A program made the position numbers and the translations under genes. Below are positions 25,795 to 34,170 of a stretch of DNA of 58,553 nucleotides, piece by piece (within the stretch, counting starts at the first letter, position 1; every line of letters starts with the position of its first letter). This stretch comes from JBHICC01 sp046759385 (GTDB taxonomy: Bacteria; Pseudomonadota; Gammaproteobacteria; Acidiferrobacterales; SPGG2): the NCBI GenBank assembly GCA_046759385.1, contig JBHICC010000014.1, positions 1 to 58,553 on the forward strand. The letters run 5' to 3'. The notes under the pieces were generated by a model, which saw nothing but the letters and a program-made list of their open reading frames with translations, had not been told where the DNA came from and did not search any database.

Positions 25795-26211
25795 CTATTT
25801 ATCATATTTGAACTTCATATACGTAATGCCCGCAGCCATATTCATTCTCCATGCCAGTGCAACGTCATCATCAAACTCTGGATCATGTTCTTTTACCGTA
25901 TCAATCAAACAAGTTAGCCATATATCATACAAATGAGGTTGCACATCTTTATCACGCTTGCTGTGTTTTGTAGCGAGGCTTTGTACGTAATCATCGGTCC
26001 TTTGAACCACAGCGAACCTTGACATATAGACAATTGATTTTTCCAGCATTTCCTTCTGAACAAGTAAGTCCGTGTGTTTAAATTTTTCTTTTGCTTCCGG
26101 AGAGCGAGAAATTAATTTGTCATAGAAGGTGTCAAAAAACCCCTTTCCCTTTCTTACAGTGTCGATTGCTCTGAAATAACTGAGCTTAAAGACCTCTTGA
26201 TAATCAACCAT
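25795..26211 (-). CDS. Single-domain globin-like protein
   Basis: This 138-residue helical protein fits single-domain bacterial globins. It has the CD-region segment YDKLISRSPEAKEKFKHTD, followed by an E-helix with VQKEMLEKSI. His83 in the A-T-K-H-S-K motif is placed like the proximal heme ligand (compare A-V-K-H in Vitreoscilla haemoglobin), and a final helix contains ALAWRMNMAAGITYMKFKY. Such proteins bind oxygen or NO in the cytoplasm. The gene is clearly more AT-rich than its surroundings, is on the opposite strand to the importer operon and separates the intact ATPase gene from a broken copy. It looks acquired. No reductase domain is fused or adjacent. Confidence 0.75.
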   Translation of the reverse strand: MVDYQEVFKLSYFRAIDTVRKGKGFFDTFYDKLISRSPEAKEKFKHTDLLVQKEMLEKSIVYMSRFAVVQRTDDYVQSLATKHSKRDKDVQPHLYDIWLTCLIDTVKEHDPEFDDDVALAWRMNMAAGITYMKFKYDK

Positions 26212-26504
26212 AGAAGTTCCCTTGACTGGTTAGCCCAATAGGCATATCTGGCAATGTCATACTGTCGTCAAGAATGCGTCCCGTGGCGGTGGCACTATGT
26301 CACGCTGGTGACTACTCTGTCCATGATTTAGACATGAAATATATCTTTCAATTCAACCTCGTTGAGCTGTGATTTCCCCATCAATCAAGCTGGGGCTAAG
26401 TGAGTTGTCGGGTTTTTAATAAAGCCCTCCAAAGTTCCTGGACGGTTAGTAGCGAGGGCCGGGTGCAAATACTCCGCGTCGCTGCTTTCAATACATAATC
26501 GCAC
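26212..26504. other. Non-coding AT-rich gap upstream of the globin gene
   Basis: This is 293 bp with no supportable gene. It should contain the globin promoter (reading leftwards) and the left junction of the ATPase pseudogene. I see no transposon ends and no clear inverted repeats. Confidence 0.45.
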
Positions 26505-26925
26505 GTGTCGAAATTATTGATTTGCGACGAATCCGTGTCGGTGTTGGATGTCTCGGTGCAGGCTGAGATCCTGAATCTGCTGAAAGACTTGCAGGCCGGA
26601 TTCGGTGTAGTGTATATCTCGCACAACGTGGCTGCGGTGGGCTATATGGCCGATCGCATCATGTGTGTCGGGCATAGCGCCGCGCGAGGCACTGTTCCAG
26701 CGTCCAGTACATCCCTACACTCGCGGTTTGCTTGCTGCCATGCGCCGCACCGACCCGAGGAGTAGGCTCCATCTTCGTGCCTTAATGGACGGTAAGGTGT
26801 CTGATCCGTTGGCTTGGCCGGAAGCGTTCAGGAGCGACGGAAGTGAGCGGCTCGATTTCATTGACTTAGGTGACGGACATATGGTCCGTGCCCAACAATC
26901 ATTACTGACAGAGACACGAGTATGA
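26505..26925 (+). pseudogene. Truncated, frameshifted ABC ATPase (second copy of the YejF-like C-terminus)
   Basis: The first part reads LLICDESVSVLDVSVQAEIL and NLLKDLQAGFGVVYISHNVA, matching domain 2 of the intact gene (LLICDEPVSALDVSVQ and onwards) with a two-residue deletion. Near 26660 the match shifts frame and continues as REALFQRPVHPYTRGLLAAM and WPEAFRSDGSERLDFIDLGD to a TGA at 26923-26925. Walker A, Q-loop and signature are missing, so this is only the last quarter of a gene. Its stop overlaps the ATG of the binding-protein gene (ATGA), showing that the ancestral ATPase was directly coupled to it. Confidence 0.88.
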
Positions 26926-28838
26926 AACGCGTATGGGCTTTCCTGGTTGCGGGTATGGCCGTTATGGGCGTGGCGGCTCAACCACTGCAGCTGCTCGAAT
27001 CACCCATGCTTGCTTCAGAAGTCGCGCAGGGCAAGCTACCGTCGGTCGAGGACCGTGTGCCTCAGCGCCCCCTGATCGTGGACCTAGTCGAGACCAAAAA
27101 GGCAGCCGGCCAATATGGCGGTGAGTTACACTTGCTGATGGCTAAGGCCCGGGATGTGCGCATGATGGTCGTGTACGGGTACGCACGGCTTGTCGGCTAT
27201 AACGAAAATCTGAACCTTCGACCCGATATCCTCAAGCGCATCGACGTAGAGAGCGAGCGAAAGTTCACCTTACACCTGCGCCCTGGGCATAAATGGTCGG
27301 ATGGGCATCCCTTCACTACCGAGGACTTCCGCTACTACTGGGAAGACGTCGTCCATAACCCCGACCTATCGCCGTTTGGGCTTTCGCGCGCATTAATGGT
27401 TGAGGGAGAGGGGCCGGAGTTCGAAGTGATCAACCAGACCACAGTTCGCTATACATGGAAGCGCCCAAACCCGTTTTTTCTGCCAGCCTTAGCCGGGACG
27501 CGCCCGCTGTTCATTTATCTTCCAGCACACTACCTAAAGCAATTCCACGGGCGTTACGCCGACTCTAAGGAACTGGCCCACAAGGTGCGCGCCGCTGGGG
27601 TCTACCATTGGAGCGCCTTACATGCCCGTTTAGACTCGATGTACAAGAACAATAATCCGGATCTTCCCAGTCTTCAGCCTTGGGTAAACACCACCCGAGG
27701 CCCTTCGGATCGTTTCGTTTTTGTGCGCAACCCTTATTATCACCGCATCGATCAAGACGGGCGTCAGCTGCCCTATGTCGATCGCGTGCTAATGAGTATC
27801 GCGGACGGCAAGCTCATTGCGGCGAAGACCGGTGCGGGTGAGAGCGATCTTCAGGCGCGGCAGCTCAAGTTTAGTGATTATACTTTTCTAAAGAAAAGCG
27901 AGAAGCGCGTAGATGTCGACGTGCGCTTATGGGACACCGCGAAGGGATCGCACATTGCGCTATATCCCAATCTCAATGTTGATGATCCGGTCTGGCGCGC
28001 AATGATGCGAGATCTCCGCTTTCGCCGCGCGCTCTCGCTTGCTATCAATCGTGAGGAGATCAATCAAGTCTTGTACTACGGGCTCGCCACGGCTGGCAAC
28101 AACACGATCAATGCGAACTGCCCGATGTACAAGCCGGAGTATCGGACAGCGTGGGCACAGTTTGATCTGCAAAAGGCTAACGCTTTACTGGATGAGCTCG
28201 GACTGACGAAGAGGAACAAGCGTGGCATCCGATTGCTACCGGATGGCCGGCCGCTGGTGATCATCGTGGAGACTGCCGGTGAGGACACCGAACAGACAGA
28301 TGTGTTGGCGCTTATACACGATACATGGCTTCAAGCTGGCATTAAGCTTTTCAGCAAGCCGATGCAACGGGAGGTCTTTCGCAATCGCATCTTTTCGGGC
28401 AAGACCTTGATGTCAGTGTGGGGTGGCTTAGAGAATGCTGTGCCGACCGCAAATATGAGCCCGGCAGCCCTTGTGCCTACGAGCCAGCAACAACTACAGT
28501 GGCCAAAGTGGGGCCAATACTTCGAAACCAAATGGGCTGCGGGCGAGCCCGTCGACTTACCAGTGGCAAAAGAACTCTTACGGCTCAACGATAAGTGGCT
28601 TCAAGCCGCGACCTTCGAAGAACGATTAACAGTCTGGCGGCGGATTCTCGATATCCATGCAGATCAAGTTTTTACCATCGGATTGATCGCCAATGTGCCA
28701 CAACCAGTGGTTGTCAATCGGCGGTTGCGCAACGTGCCGCTGAGGGCCATATACAATTGGGAGCCCGGCGCACACTTCGGTATTTATAAGCCCGATACGT
28801 TTTGGTTCGCGAGCACCGTGGCGCAGGTCCAAAGATAG
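26922..28838 (+). CDS. Extracytoplasmic solute-binding protein, family 5 (peptide/YejA-like)
   Basis: This is a 638-residue periplasmic binding protein. It starts with a signal peptide (MKRVWAFLVAGMAVMGVAAQ). Family 5 hallmarks follow: LHLRPGHKWSDGHPFTTEDF (the K-W-S-D-G-x-P-F/L-T-A-x-D-V motif), RFRRALSLAINREEINQVLY and a late NPYYHRIDQDGRQLPYVDRV. The length (over 600) resembles YejA-type proteins for larger oligopeptides more than DppA (about 535). It delivers its ligand to the permeases encoded directly downstream. The ATG overlaps the stop of the upstream ATPase remnant. There is no lipobox cysteine, so it is probably soluble. Confidence 0.91.
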   Translation: MKRVWAFLVAGMAVMGVAAQPLQLLESPMLASEVAQGKLPSVEDRVPQRPLIVDLVETKKAAGQYGGELHLLMAKARDVRMMVVYGYARLVGYNENLNLRPDILKRIDVESERKFTLHLRPGHKWSDGHPFTTEDFRYYWEDVVHNPDLSPFGLSRALMVEGEGPEFEVINQTTVRYTWKRPNPFFLPALAGTRPLFIYLPAHYLKQFHGRYADSKELAHKVRAAGVYHWSALHARLDSMYKNNNPDLPSLQPWVNTTRGPSDRFVFVRNPYYHRIDQDGRQLPYVDRVLMSIADGKLIAAKTGAGESDLQARQLKFSDYTFLKKSEKRVDVDVRLWDTAKGSHIALYPNLNVDDPVWRAMMRDLRFRRALSLAINREEINQVLYYGLATAGNNTINANCPMYKPEYRTAWAQFDLQKANALLDELGLTKRNKRGIRLLPDGRPLVIIVETAGEDTEQTDVLALIHDTWLQAGIKLFSKPMQREVFRNRIFSGKTLMSVWGGLENAVPTANMSPAALVPTSQQQLQWPKWGQYFETKWAAGEPVDLPVAKELLRLNDKWLQAATFEERLTVWRRILDIHADQVFTIGLIANVPQPVVVNRRLRNVPLRAIYNWEPGAHFGIYKPDTFWFASTVAQVQR

Positions 28839-28868
28839 GTAGGCGATACATCAGCAGGAGTGTATGTA

Positions 28869-29867
28869 ATGTTTGGTTTCTTCGTACGCCGCATACTGGT
28901 GATGATTCCCACCTTGCTGGTCATCAGCGTGCTAGTCTTCGCCATTATCCAGCTCCCCGAAGGCGACTACCTTACAAGCTATATTGCTGAGCTCGAAAGT
29001 CAGGGAGAGAGCATTAGCAGTGAGAAAGTCGAGTTCTTACGCCAGCAATACGGGCTGGACAAGCCGTTTGTTACCCAGTATTTCACCTGGTTTTTCGGCA
29101 TGCTGCGCGGAGATTTTGGTTACTCCTTCGAATACAGCATGCCAGTGTCAGCGGTCGTAGGCGATCGACTTTTTCTCTCGTTCATCCTGTCATTTGCGAC
29201 CATCGTGTTTACGTGGGCGGTTGCTTTTCCTATCGGCGTCTACTCGGCGACACATCAATATAGCTGGGCTGACCACGGGCTTACGTTCATAGGTTTCCTC
29301 GGCCTTGCAACACCCAATTTTCTGCTTGCGTTGGTGTTGCTATACATTGCCAACGTCGTATTTGGTACATCCGTCGGTGGTCTCGTAGATCCGGTTTATG
29401 TTGACCAACCGATGAGTTGGGCTAAGTTCGTTTCCGTGCTCGAGCACCTTTGGATTCCAGTCATCGTCATTGGCACGTCAGGCACGGCCGCCATGATCAG
29501 GCGGCTACGCGCAAACCTTCTCGATGAGTTGCAAAGGCAATACGTCGTGACTGGGCGCGCGAAAGGTTTACCACCGCTGCGGTTGCTGCTGAAGTATCCG
29601 CTGCGCGTAGCGCTAAATCCTTTTATCGCAGATATCGGCAACCTATTGCCGCAGATCGTCTCGGGTGCGGCGATTGTGTCTATCGTTCTGTCTTTGCCCA
29701 CGACTGGTCCGATGCTGTTGTCTGCACTACAGAGTCAGGATATGTATCTCGCCGGCTCGTTCTTGATGTTCCTTTCCGTTCTAACAGTCCTGGGAATGTT
29801 TCTGTCTGACATCGCACTGGCAGCGCTCGATCCGCGTATCCGCTTTGAAGGAGGTTTGCGGCGATGA
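28869..29867 (+). CDS. ABC importer permease, DppB/YejB type
   Basis: This is an inner-membrane permease of about 332 residues with six hydrophobic segments, starting FGFFVRRILVMIPTLLVISV as DppB-family proteins do. The BPD_transp_1 EAA-like loop lies near RRLRANLLDELQRQYVVTGR and AKGLPPLRLLLKYPLRVALN. I chose ATG at 28869 because AGGAG is 8 bp upstream; GTG at 28860 would lose that spacing. It pairs with the DppC-like permease, which overlaps it by 4 bp, and is energised by the fused ATPase at 23623. Confidence 0.92.
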   Translation: MFGFFVRRILVMIPTLLVISVLVFAIIQLPEGDYLTSYIAELESQGESISSEKVEFLRQQYGLDKPFVTQYFTWFFGMLRGDFGYSFEYSMPVSAVVGDRLFLSFILSFATIVFTWAVAFPIGVYSATHQYSWADHGLTFIGFLGLATPNFLLALVLLYIANVVFGTSVGGLVDPVYVDQPMSWAKFVSVLEHLWIPVIVIGTSGTAAMIRRLRANLLDELQRQYVVTGRAKGLPPLRLLLKYPLRVALNPFIADIGNLLPQIVSGAAIVSIVLSLPTTGPMLLSALQSQDMYLAGSFLMFLSVLTVLGMFLSDIALAALDPRIRFEGGLRR

Positions 29868-31048
29868 GCAACAGAACGGGGTCGGCGGCGACCGTGCCGG
29901 TCGAGCATTATGTTTCATCTGCGCCTTTCGACCCTTATACCATTGAGCAGCTCACGCCTGAGCAAGAGCGTTACTACATGGCCTCTCAGTGGCGCATGAT
30001 GTGGTGGCGACTTAGGCGCCACAAGCTAGCCGTGGTCTCTGGGATGATCTTGCTTGTCATGTATTTGTCGATCTTAGTATGCGAGATACTAGCCCCCTAC
30101 AACCTGCACACCCGGCATACGTATCAAATCTATGCGCCGCCACAACGCGTTCATCTTTTTCATGAGGGCCAATTTATCGGGCCGTTCGTCTACGGCTTGC
30201 GCTACCAGTTGAACATGGAGAATCTCAAACGCGAGTACACGGAGAACAAGGCGCTTGTTCAGCCAATGCGCTTCTTTTGTCAAGGCGATAGCTACAAGTT
30301 CTGGGGTCTTCACCCGGCGAGCTTTCACCTTGTGTGCCCAGCTGAGGACGGAACATTGTTTCTTCTCGGGACAGACCGCCTTGGGCGAGACGTGTTGTCG
30401 CGAACGATCTATGGTGCACGGATCTCGCTGACTGTCGGGCTGATTGGTATTGCGGTCAGCTTTATGCTCGGGATTACTTTAGGCGGAGTAGCGGGTTATT
30501 ACGGCGGCTGGGTAGACAATGTGGTCCAGCGGCTGATCGAAATCATTCGTTCGTTTCCAGAACTGCCGTTGTGGATGGCGCTGTCGGCAGCGTTGCCTGT
30601 CACGTGGAGTCCCATTGCTATATTTTTCGGCATCACCTTGATACTCGGTTTGATCGACTGGACCGGGCTTGCGCGCGCGGTGCGATCAAAATTACTGGCG
30701 CTGCGGGAAGAGGACTTTGCCACAGCGGCGGTGCTCATGGGCGCTCGGCCTAGTCGCGTGATTGCACGACATCTGCTTCCCAACTTTATGAGCCATCTGA
30801 TCGCATCAGCCACACTTTCGATTCCAGCAATGATCCTGGGAGAAACTGCCTTGAGCTTTCTCGGGTTGGGCTTGCGACCGCCGATTACGAGTTGGGGTGT
30901 TCTGTTAACAGAAGCGCAGAACATTAACGCAGTGGCACTGTATCCCTGGCTAATGTTTCCCGTCGTCCCCGTCATTATCGTTGTGCTTGCGTTCAACTTC
31001 TTGGGAGATGGTTTGCGTGATGCAGCGGATCCTTATAAGGCGGGGTAG
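29864..31048 (+). CDS. ABC importer permease, DppC/YejE type, with enlarged periplasmic loop
   Basis: This 394-residue permease begins with a cytoplasmic OppC_N segment (QWRMMWWRLRRHKLAVVSGM). The loop after the first membrane helix is about 110 residues long (roughly 75-185) and contains APPQRVHLFHEGQFIGPFVY and FFCQGDSYKFWGLHPASFHL, which simple DppC proteins lack. The GTDRLGRDVLSRTIYGARIS motif and the EAA loop ALREEDFATAAVLMGARPSR then follow. ATG overlaps the preceding TGA. It is the last gene of the importer operon, with GC-rich repeats directly downstream. Confidence 0.92.
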   Translation: MSNRTGSAATVPVEHYVSSAPFDPYTIEQLTPEQERYYMASQWRMMWWRLRRHKLAVVSGMILLVMYLSILVCEILAPYNLHTRHTYQIYAPPQRVHLFHEGQFIGPFVYGLRYQLNMENLKREYTENKALVQPMRFFCQGDSYKFWGLHPASFHLVCPAEDGTLFLLGTDRLGRDVLSRTIYGARISLTVGLIGIAVSFMLGITLGGVAGYYGGWVDNVVQRLIEIIRSFPELPLWMALSAALPVTWSPIAIFFGITLILGLIDWTGLARAVRSKLLALREEDFATAAVLMGARPSRVIARHLLPNFMSHLIASATLSIPAMILGETALSFLGLGLRPPITSWGVLLTEAQNINAVALYPWLMFPVVPVIIVVLAFNFLGDGLRDAADPYKAG

Positions 31049-31052
31049 GGTA

Positions 31053-31231
31053 GGCGCTCGGTGTCGGCGCCTGGCTCCGGTTCCGCGCTTGTTCGCCAGC
31101 ATCCCGGCGCCTCCCGACGAGACGTCCCTGTCTCGACGGTCGGGCGGCACATCCCTTTGCCCGCCCCTGTCGGGCTTGATCCGGTCTGCTGGCGGCGCTC
31201 CACAAGTCGCCTAGCGCCGACACCGAGCGCC
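31053..31231. repeat. 18-bp perfect inverted repeat (31053-31070 and 31214-31231)
   Basis: GGCGCTCGGTGTCGGCGC at 31053 is the exact reverse complement of 31214-31231. The arms enclose 143 bp that also include a weaker hairpin near 31113-31143 (gagac-N6-gtctc). The element starts 5 bp after the DppC stop and could fold into a large stem in the transcript's 3' end. Confidence 0.75.
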
Positions 31232-31357
31232 ATCGGGTGGCTGGTGGACGGGGCTCCGCAAAGTCGCCGCTCACCGACACTGGCCAGCCTCTGGTGGGTG
31301 GGGTTGTGGGTGTCGGCGGCGTTCTACAAGTCGCCTAGCGCCGCCGCCGAGCGCCAT
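31191..31357. repeat. Two 43-bp direct repeats, 124 bp apart, in a gene-free GC-rich region
   Basis: Copies at 31191-31233 and 31315-31357 share GGCGGCG, ACAAGTCGCCTAGCGCCG and CCGAGCGCCAT with about five differences. A third, poorer version (31250-31290, containing AAGTCGCCGCTCACCGACAC) lies between them. The whole 31049-31415 interval (367 bp) contains no believable gene. Its G/C-rich low-complexity look differs from ordinary spacers here and suggests a dispersed repeat family. Confidence 0.75.
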
Positions 31358-31415
31358 TATGGTGGGTGATGGGGTGGTGTTAGCGCGGGCTTTTGTCGTC
31401 GAGTATCCCCAGACC

Positions 31416-33140
31416 TCAGTCCTTTGTTATGAGAATGTCTTCCATGATCAGATACTGCAGGTCGGAGCCGTAAAACATGTTGAGCGCGTCAGCCGGCGTG
31501 CAGACCATCGGTTCGCCGCGGCGGTTTAGGGAAGTATTCAATACGACAGCATTGCCGGTGCGCTCCTCGAGTTCCTTGATCAGATGGTAGAAGCGCGGGT
31601 TTGTAGATTTATCAACGACCTGCACCCGTGCTGTCCCGTCTTTGTGTATAACCTCCGGAATTCGAGCTTTCCACGGTTCGGAAACGTCGAAGGTGATTGT
31701 CATATAGGGCGCGGGATGGTGCGATTGGATGATATCGGCGGCGACGTCGTCGAGTATGCTTGGACAAAATGGCCGCCAACGCTCGCGGTATTTGATTTGC
31801 GCGTTGATCCGGTCCGCCATACCGGGCTGGCTCGGGTCGCCTAGTATGCTGCGATTGCCAAGCGCGCGTGGCCCGAATTCCATCCGGCCTTGAAACCACG
31901 CTAGTGGGTGTCCGTCGGCAATGATCTGTGCGCCCGTTGCAGACGCATCGTCAAGCACGCTCCATTTTGGCCGACCCTGGTGTGCTTGGCATGCGGCAAT
32001 GCATTCGTCGGTCGTAAAATCAGGGCCGAGATAAGCATGCTGCATCTTACGTACGTTCTCGCCCAAACTCATCGCTACGTAAGACGCGGCACCCAATGAC
32101 GTGCCTGCATCGCCGGCGGCGGGCTGCACGAAGAGTTCTTTTAAGTGCGGCCATTCGAGCAAACGCTGATTGAGCTTGACGTTGAGGGCTACCCCCCCCG
32201 CAAAGCAAAGTCTGCCTGTTTCTCGAATGATGTCGCCGATATAGTAATCCACCAGTGTCAACGCTGCGTTCTCTAGTAGCTTCTGCGTCGCGGCCGCATA
32301 GTGGACATAAGGATCGTCGATATCATCACCATTGCGCACCGGGCCTAGCCATTTCACAAACTCAGGGGTAAAAAAGTAACTCTTCCCATTGTATCGGTAG
32401 CAGCGCCGCCCGATGACATTGACGAGGCGCGTGTTTACCTTAAAATTTTCGCGGCTGTACCTGATTAGGGGCGACAGATCATATTTGTTCGGCTCCCCGT
32501 AGGGTGCCATACCCATCACCTTATACTCGCCGTCCTGTATCTGAAAGCCGAGATACTCGGTAATTGCCCCGTAGAGCCAACCGAGTGAGTCCGGGTCATA
32601 GAACTCCTTGATTTTGTGAATTCTGCCGTTTTCACCATATCCGAAGAATGTCGTCGCATACTCGCCCTTGCCATCGATGCTGACGATCGCTGTCTTTTCA
32701 GTAAACCCGCTAAGGTGATAGGCGCTGCTCGCGTGGGCCAGGTGATGCTCGACCGGAACAAAACGTACCCGCTTAGAACCGATGCCGAGCTCATCGAGCA
32801 ACCGCAGTACCGCTGTAGAGGTTCGGCGAACATGCCGGTTGCCATCGAATATCGCCCGCAAGACTCTGCGCGGCTCATACCAGTGCCGCTTTGCGTAATA
32901 CCAGCGAGCCTTGTGCGCGAGGCTCACCTTCACATAGGGATAGGCAACGATATCGATCTCGGAGGGTGAAACACCAGCGTAGTCGAGACAGTACTTGATT
33001 GCATTGATCGGCTGTTTTCTTTTTGCATGTTTAATGCGGATAAAGCGCTCCTCCTCAGCCGCGGCGACGAGTTTACCGTCAACGAGCAACGCCGCCGAGT
33101 TATCGTGCAGCGCGGCTCCCGTGATCCCCAAGATTTTCAT
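31416..33140 (-). CDS. NodU/CmcH-family carbamoyltransferase
   Basis: This 574-residue enzyme moves a carbamoyl group from carbamoyl phosphate via carbamoyl-adenylate to an acceptor hydroxyl. The N-terminal YrdC/Kae1-like half has ITGAALHDNSAALLVDGKLV and the iron/metal-binding VEHHLAHASSAYHLSG (His132, His133, His136). The C-terminal half has LCFAGGVALNVKLNQRL, AWFQGRMEFGPRALGNRSIL and VVLNTSLNRRGEPMVCTPAD, all standard for CmcH/TobZ/NodU. These enzymes decorate antibiotics or glycans. Here the neighbours are an FkbM methyltransferase (divergent) and a GC-rich repeat region; the glycosyltransferase cluster is 8 kb away. The acceptor is unknown, and nothing supports nodulation. Confidence 0.93.
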   Translation of the reverse strand: MKILGITGAALHDNSAALLVDGKLVAAAEEERFIRIKHAKRKQPINAIKYCLDYAGVSPSEIDIVAYPYVKVSLAHKARWYYAKRHWYEPRRVLRAIFDGNRHVRRTSTAVLRLLDELGIGSKRVRFVPVEHHLAHASSAYHLSGFTEKTAIVSIDGKGEYATTFFGYGENGRIHKIKEFYDPDSLGWLYGAITEYLGFQIQDGEYKVMGMAPYGEPNKYDLSPLIRYSRENFKVNTRLVNVIGRRCYRYNGKSYFFTPEFVKWLGPVRNGDDIDDPYVHYAAATQKLLENAALTLVDYYIGDIIRETGRLCFAGGVALNVKLNQRLLEWPHLKELFVQPAAGDAGTSLGAASYVAMSLGENVRKMQHAYLGPDFTTDECIAACQAHQGRPKWSVLDDASATGAQIIADGHPLAWFQGRMEFGPRALGNRSILGDPSQPGMADRINAQIKYRERWRPFCPSILDDVAADIIQSHHPAPYMTITFDVSEPWKARIPEVIHKDGTARVQVVDKSTNPRFYHLIKELEERTGNAVVLNTSLNRRGEPMVCTPADALNMFYGSDLQYLIMEDILITKD

Positions 33141-33260
33141 CGGTTACGGGTCTAAGGTACCTGCGTCGAGGTAGGCAATGGTATTCTTACACAAACTTGT
33201 CGCTGCAAGGATGTCAACAGCTTGCCTGGCCCTTACCGCGGTTTCGAATAGAGTGTGATC

Positions 33261-34163
33261 ATGCATTTGGTGTCATTGCATCGCGCCGTCTATCGCGTTG
33301 TCCCTCAGGCTGTACGCATACGGCTAAAGGACTCTGTTCCTTTTGGTGTAGAGAGGTTTCCGCTGCCCTTGCCAGATGGAAAGGCGCTCCTCTTGGATCA
33401 GGTGGGGTCCTCCAAGATCCTAAGGCGCTTCGCCTGGAAGGGCATTTACGGATATGAACCAGATACTATACGTCTGTTCTATGCATTGGCGAAACGCGCT
33501 AAGGGAGTTCTCGATATCGGCGCCTATTTTGGGCTTTACGCGCTAGTGGCGGCGAGGGCGAACCCAAAGGCAAACATACACGCCTTCGAGCCGCTGCCAC
33601 AAAACTTGGCATTGTTGCGGCACTTTCTCACGTTGAACCATTGCGAACACGTGCGTGTACACTCGGTGGCCATTGCGCGCGAAACAGGCCAAGCGACACT
33701 TTATATCCCCGAAGAAAGGCATAGCGCGTTGCCCGCGACGGGCTCACTGAAGAATCGGTTTCGGCCCGGGGAAAGGTTTGCGGGGCTCAATGTCCAGACT
33801 TTACCTGTGCGTACGATGCCGCTCGATGCGTGGGTCGAAGAGGCCGGCATCAAAAACATAGACTTGGTGAAGATTGATACGGAAGAGACCGAGCATGAAG
33901 TCATCCAAAGCGGGATCAAGACGCTCGAGCGTTTTCGGCCCCAGATTATCATGGAGGTCACGTTTGGCGATTCCCACATGACCGACACGCTGACCGTCTT
34001 GCGTGACCTTGACTATCAGTTTTTCCATGTCGATTCTGCTGGTTTGTCGCGCTTTGACGAACGCGATCCAGTAGCGAGCAAACACGCCGCGGCAACTGAG
34101 AGGCTCGTCCACTGCGAGATCCTATGCACGTGCGGCGCCGATTCGGATCTGGCCGGCTATTAG
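33261..34163 (+). CDS. FkbM-family SAM-dependent methyltransferase
   Basis: This is a protein of about 300 residues of the Methyltransf_21/FkbM group. GVLDIGAYFGLYALVAARAN is the SAM-binding motif I, NIHAFEPLPQNLALLRHFLT the acidic strand 2 and following helix, and NIDLVKIDTEETEHEVIQSG the family-typical motif with the catalytic-region Asp. The final LDYQFFHVDSAGL is also characteristic. FkbM enzymes O-methylate sugars or polyketides. The ATG at 33261 is favoured over a GTG at 33255. It is divergent from the carbamoyltransferase with about 120 bp between starts, and both could modify the same glycan or metabolite. The stop is 8 bp from the convergent TRAP gene end. Confidence 0.9.
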   Translation: MHLVSLHRAVYRVVPQAVRIRLKDSVPFGVERFPLPLPDGKALLLDQVGSSKILRRFAWKGIYGYEPDTIRLFYALAKRAKGVLDIGAYFGLYALVAARANPKANIHAFEPLPQNLALLRHFLTLNHCEHVRVHSVAIARETGQATLYIPEERHSALPATGSLKNRFRPGERFAGLNVQTLPVRTMPLDAWVEEAGIKNIDLVKIDTEETEHEVIQSGIKTLERFRPQIIMEVTFGDSHMTDTLTVLRDLDYQFFHVDSAGLSRFDERDPVASKHAAATERLVHCEILCTCGADSDLAGY

Positions 34164-34170
34164 GCAAAAC

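Noticed and set aside
31191..31357. Possible CRISPR array
   Set aside because: Only two good copies, 124 bp apart with a degenerate third inside the interval, unequal spacing and no cas genes.
31416..33140. Nodulation function of the NodU-like protein
   Set aside because: NodU is only one member of a broad carbamoyltransferase family and there are no nod genes here.
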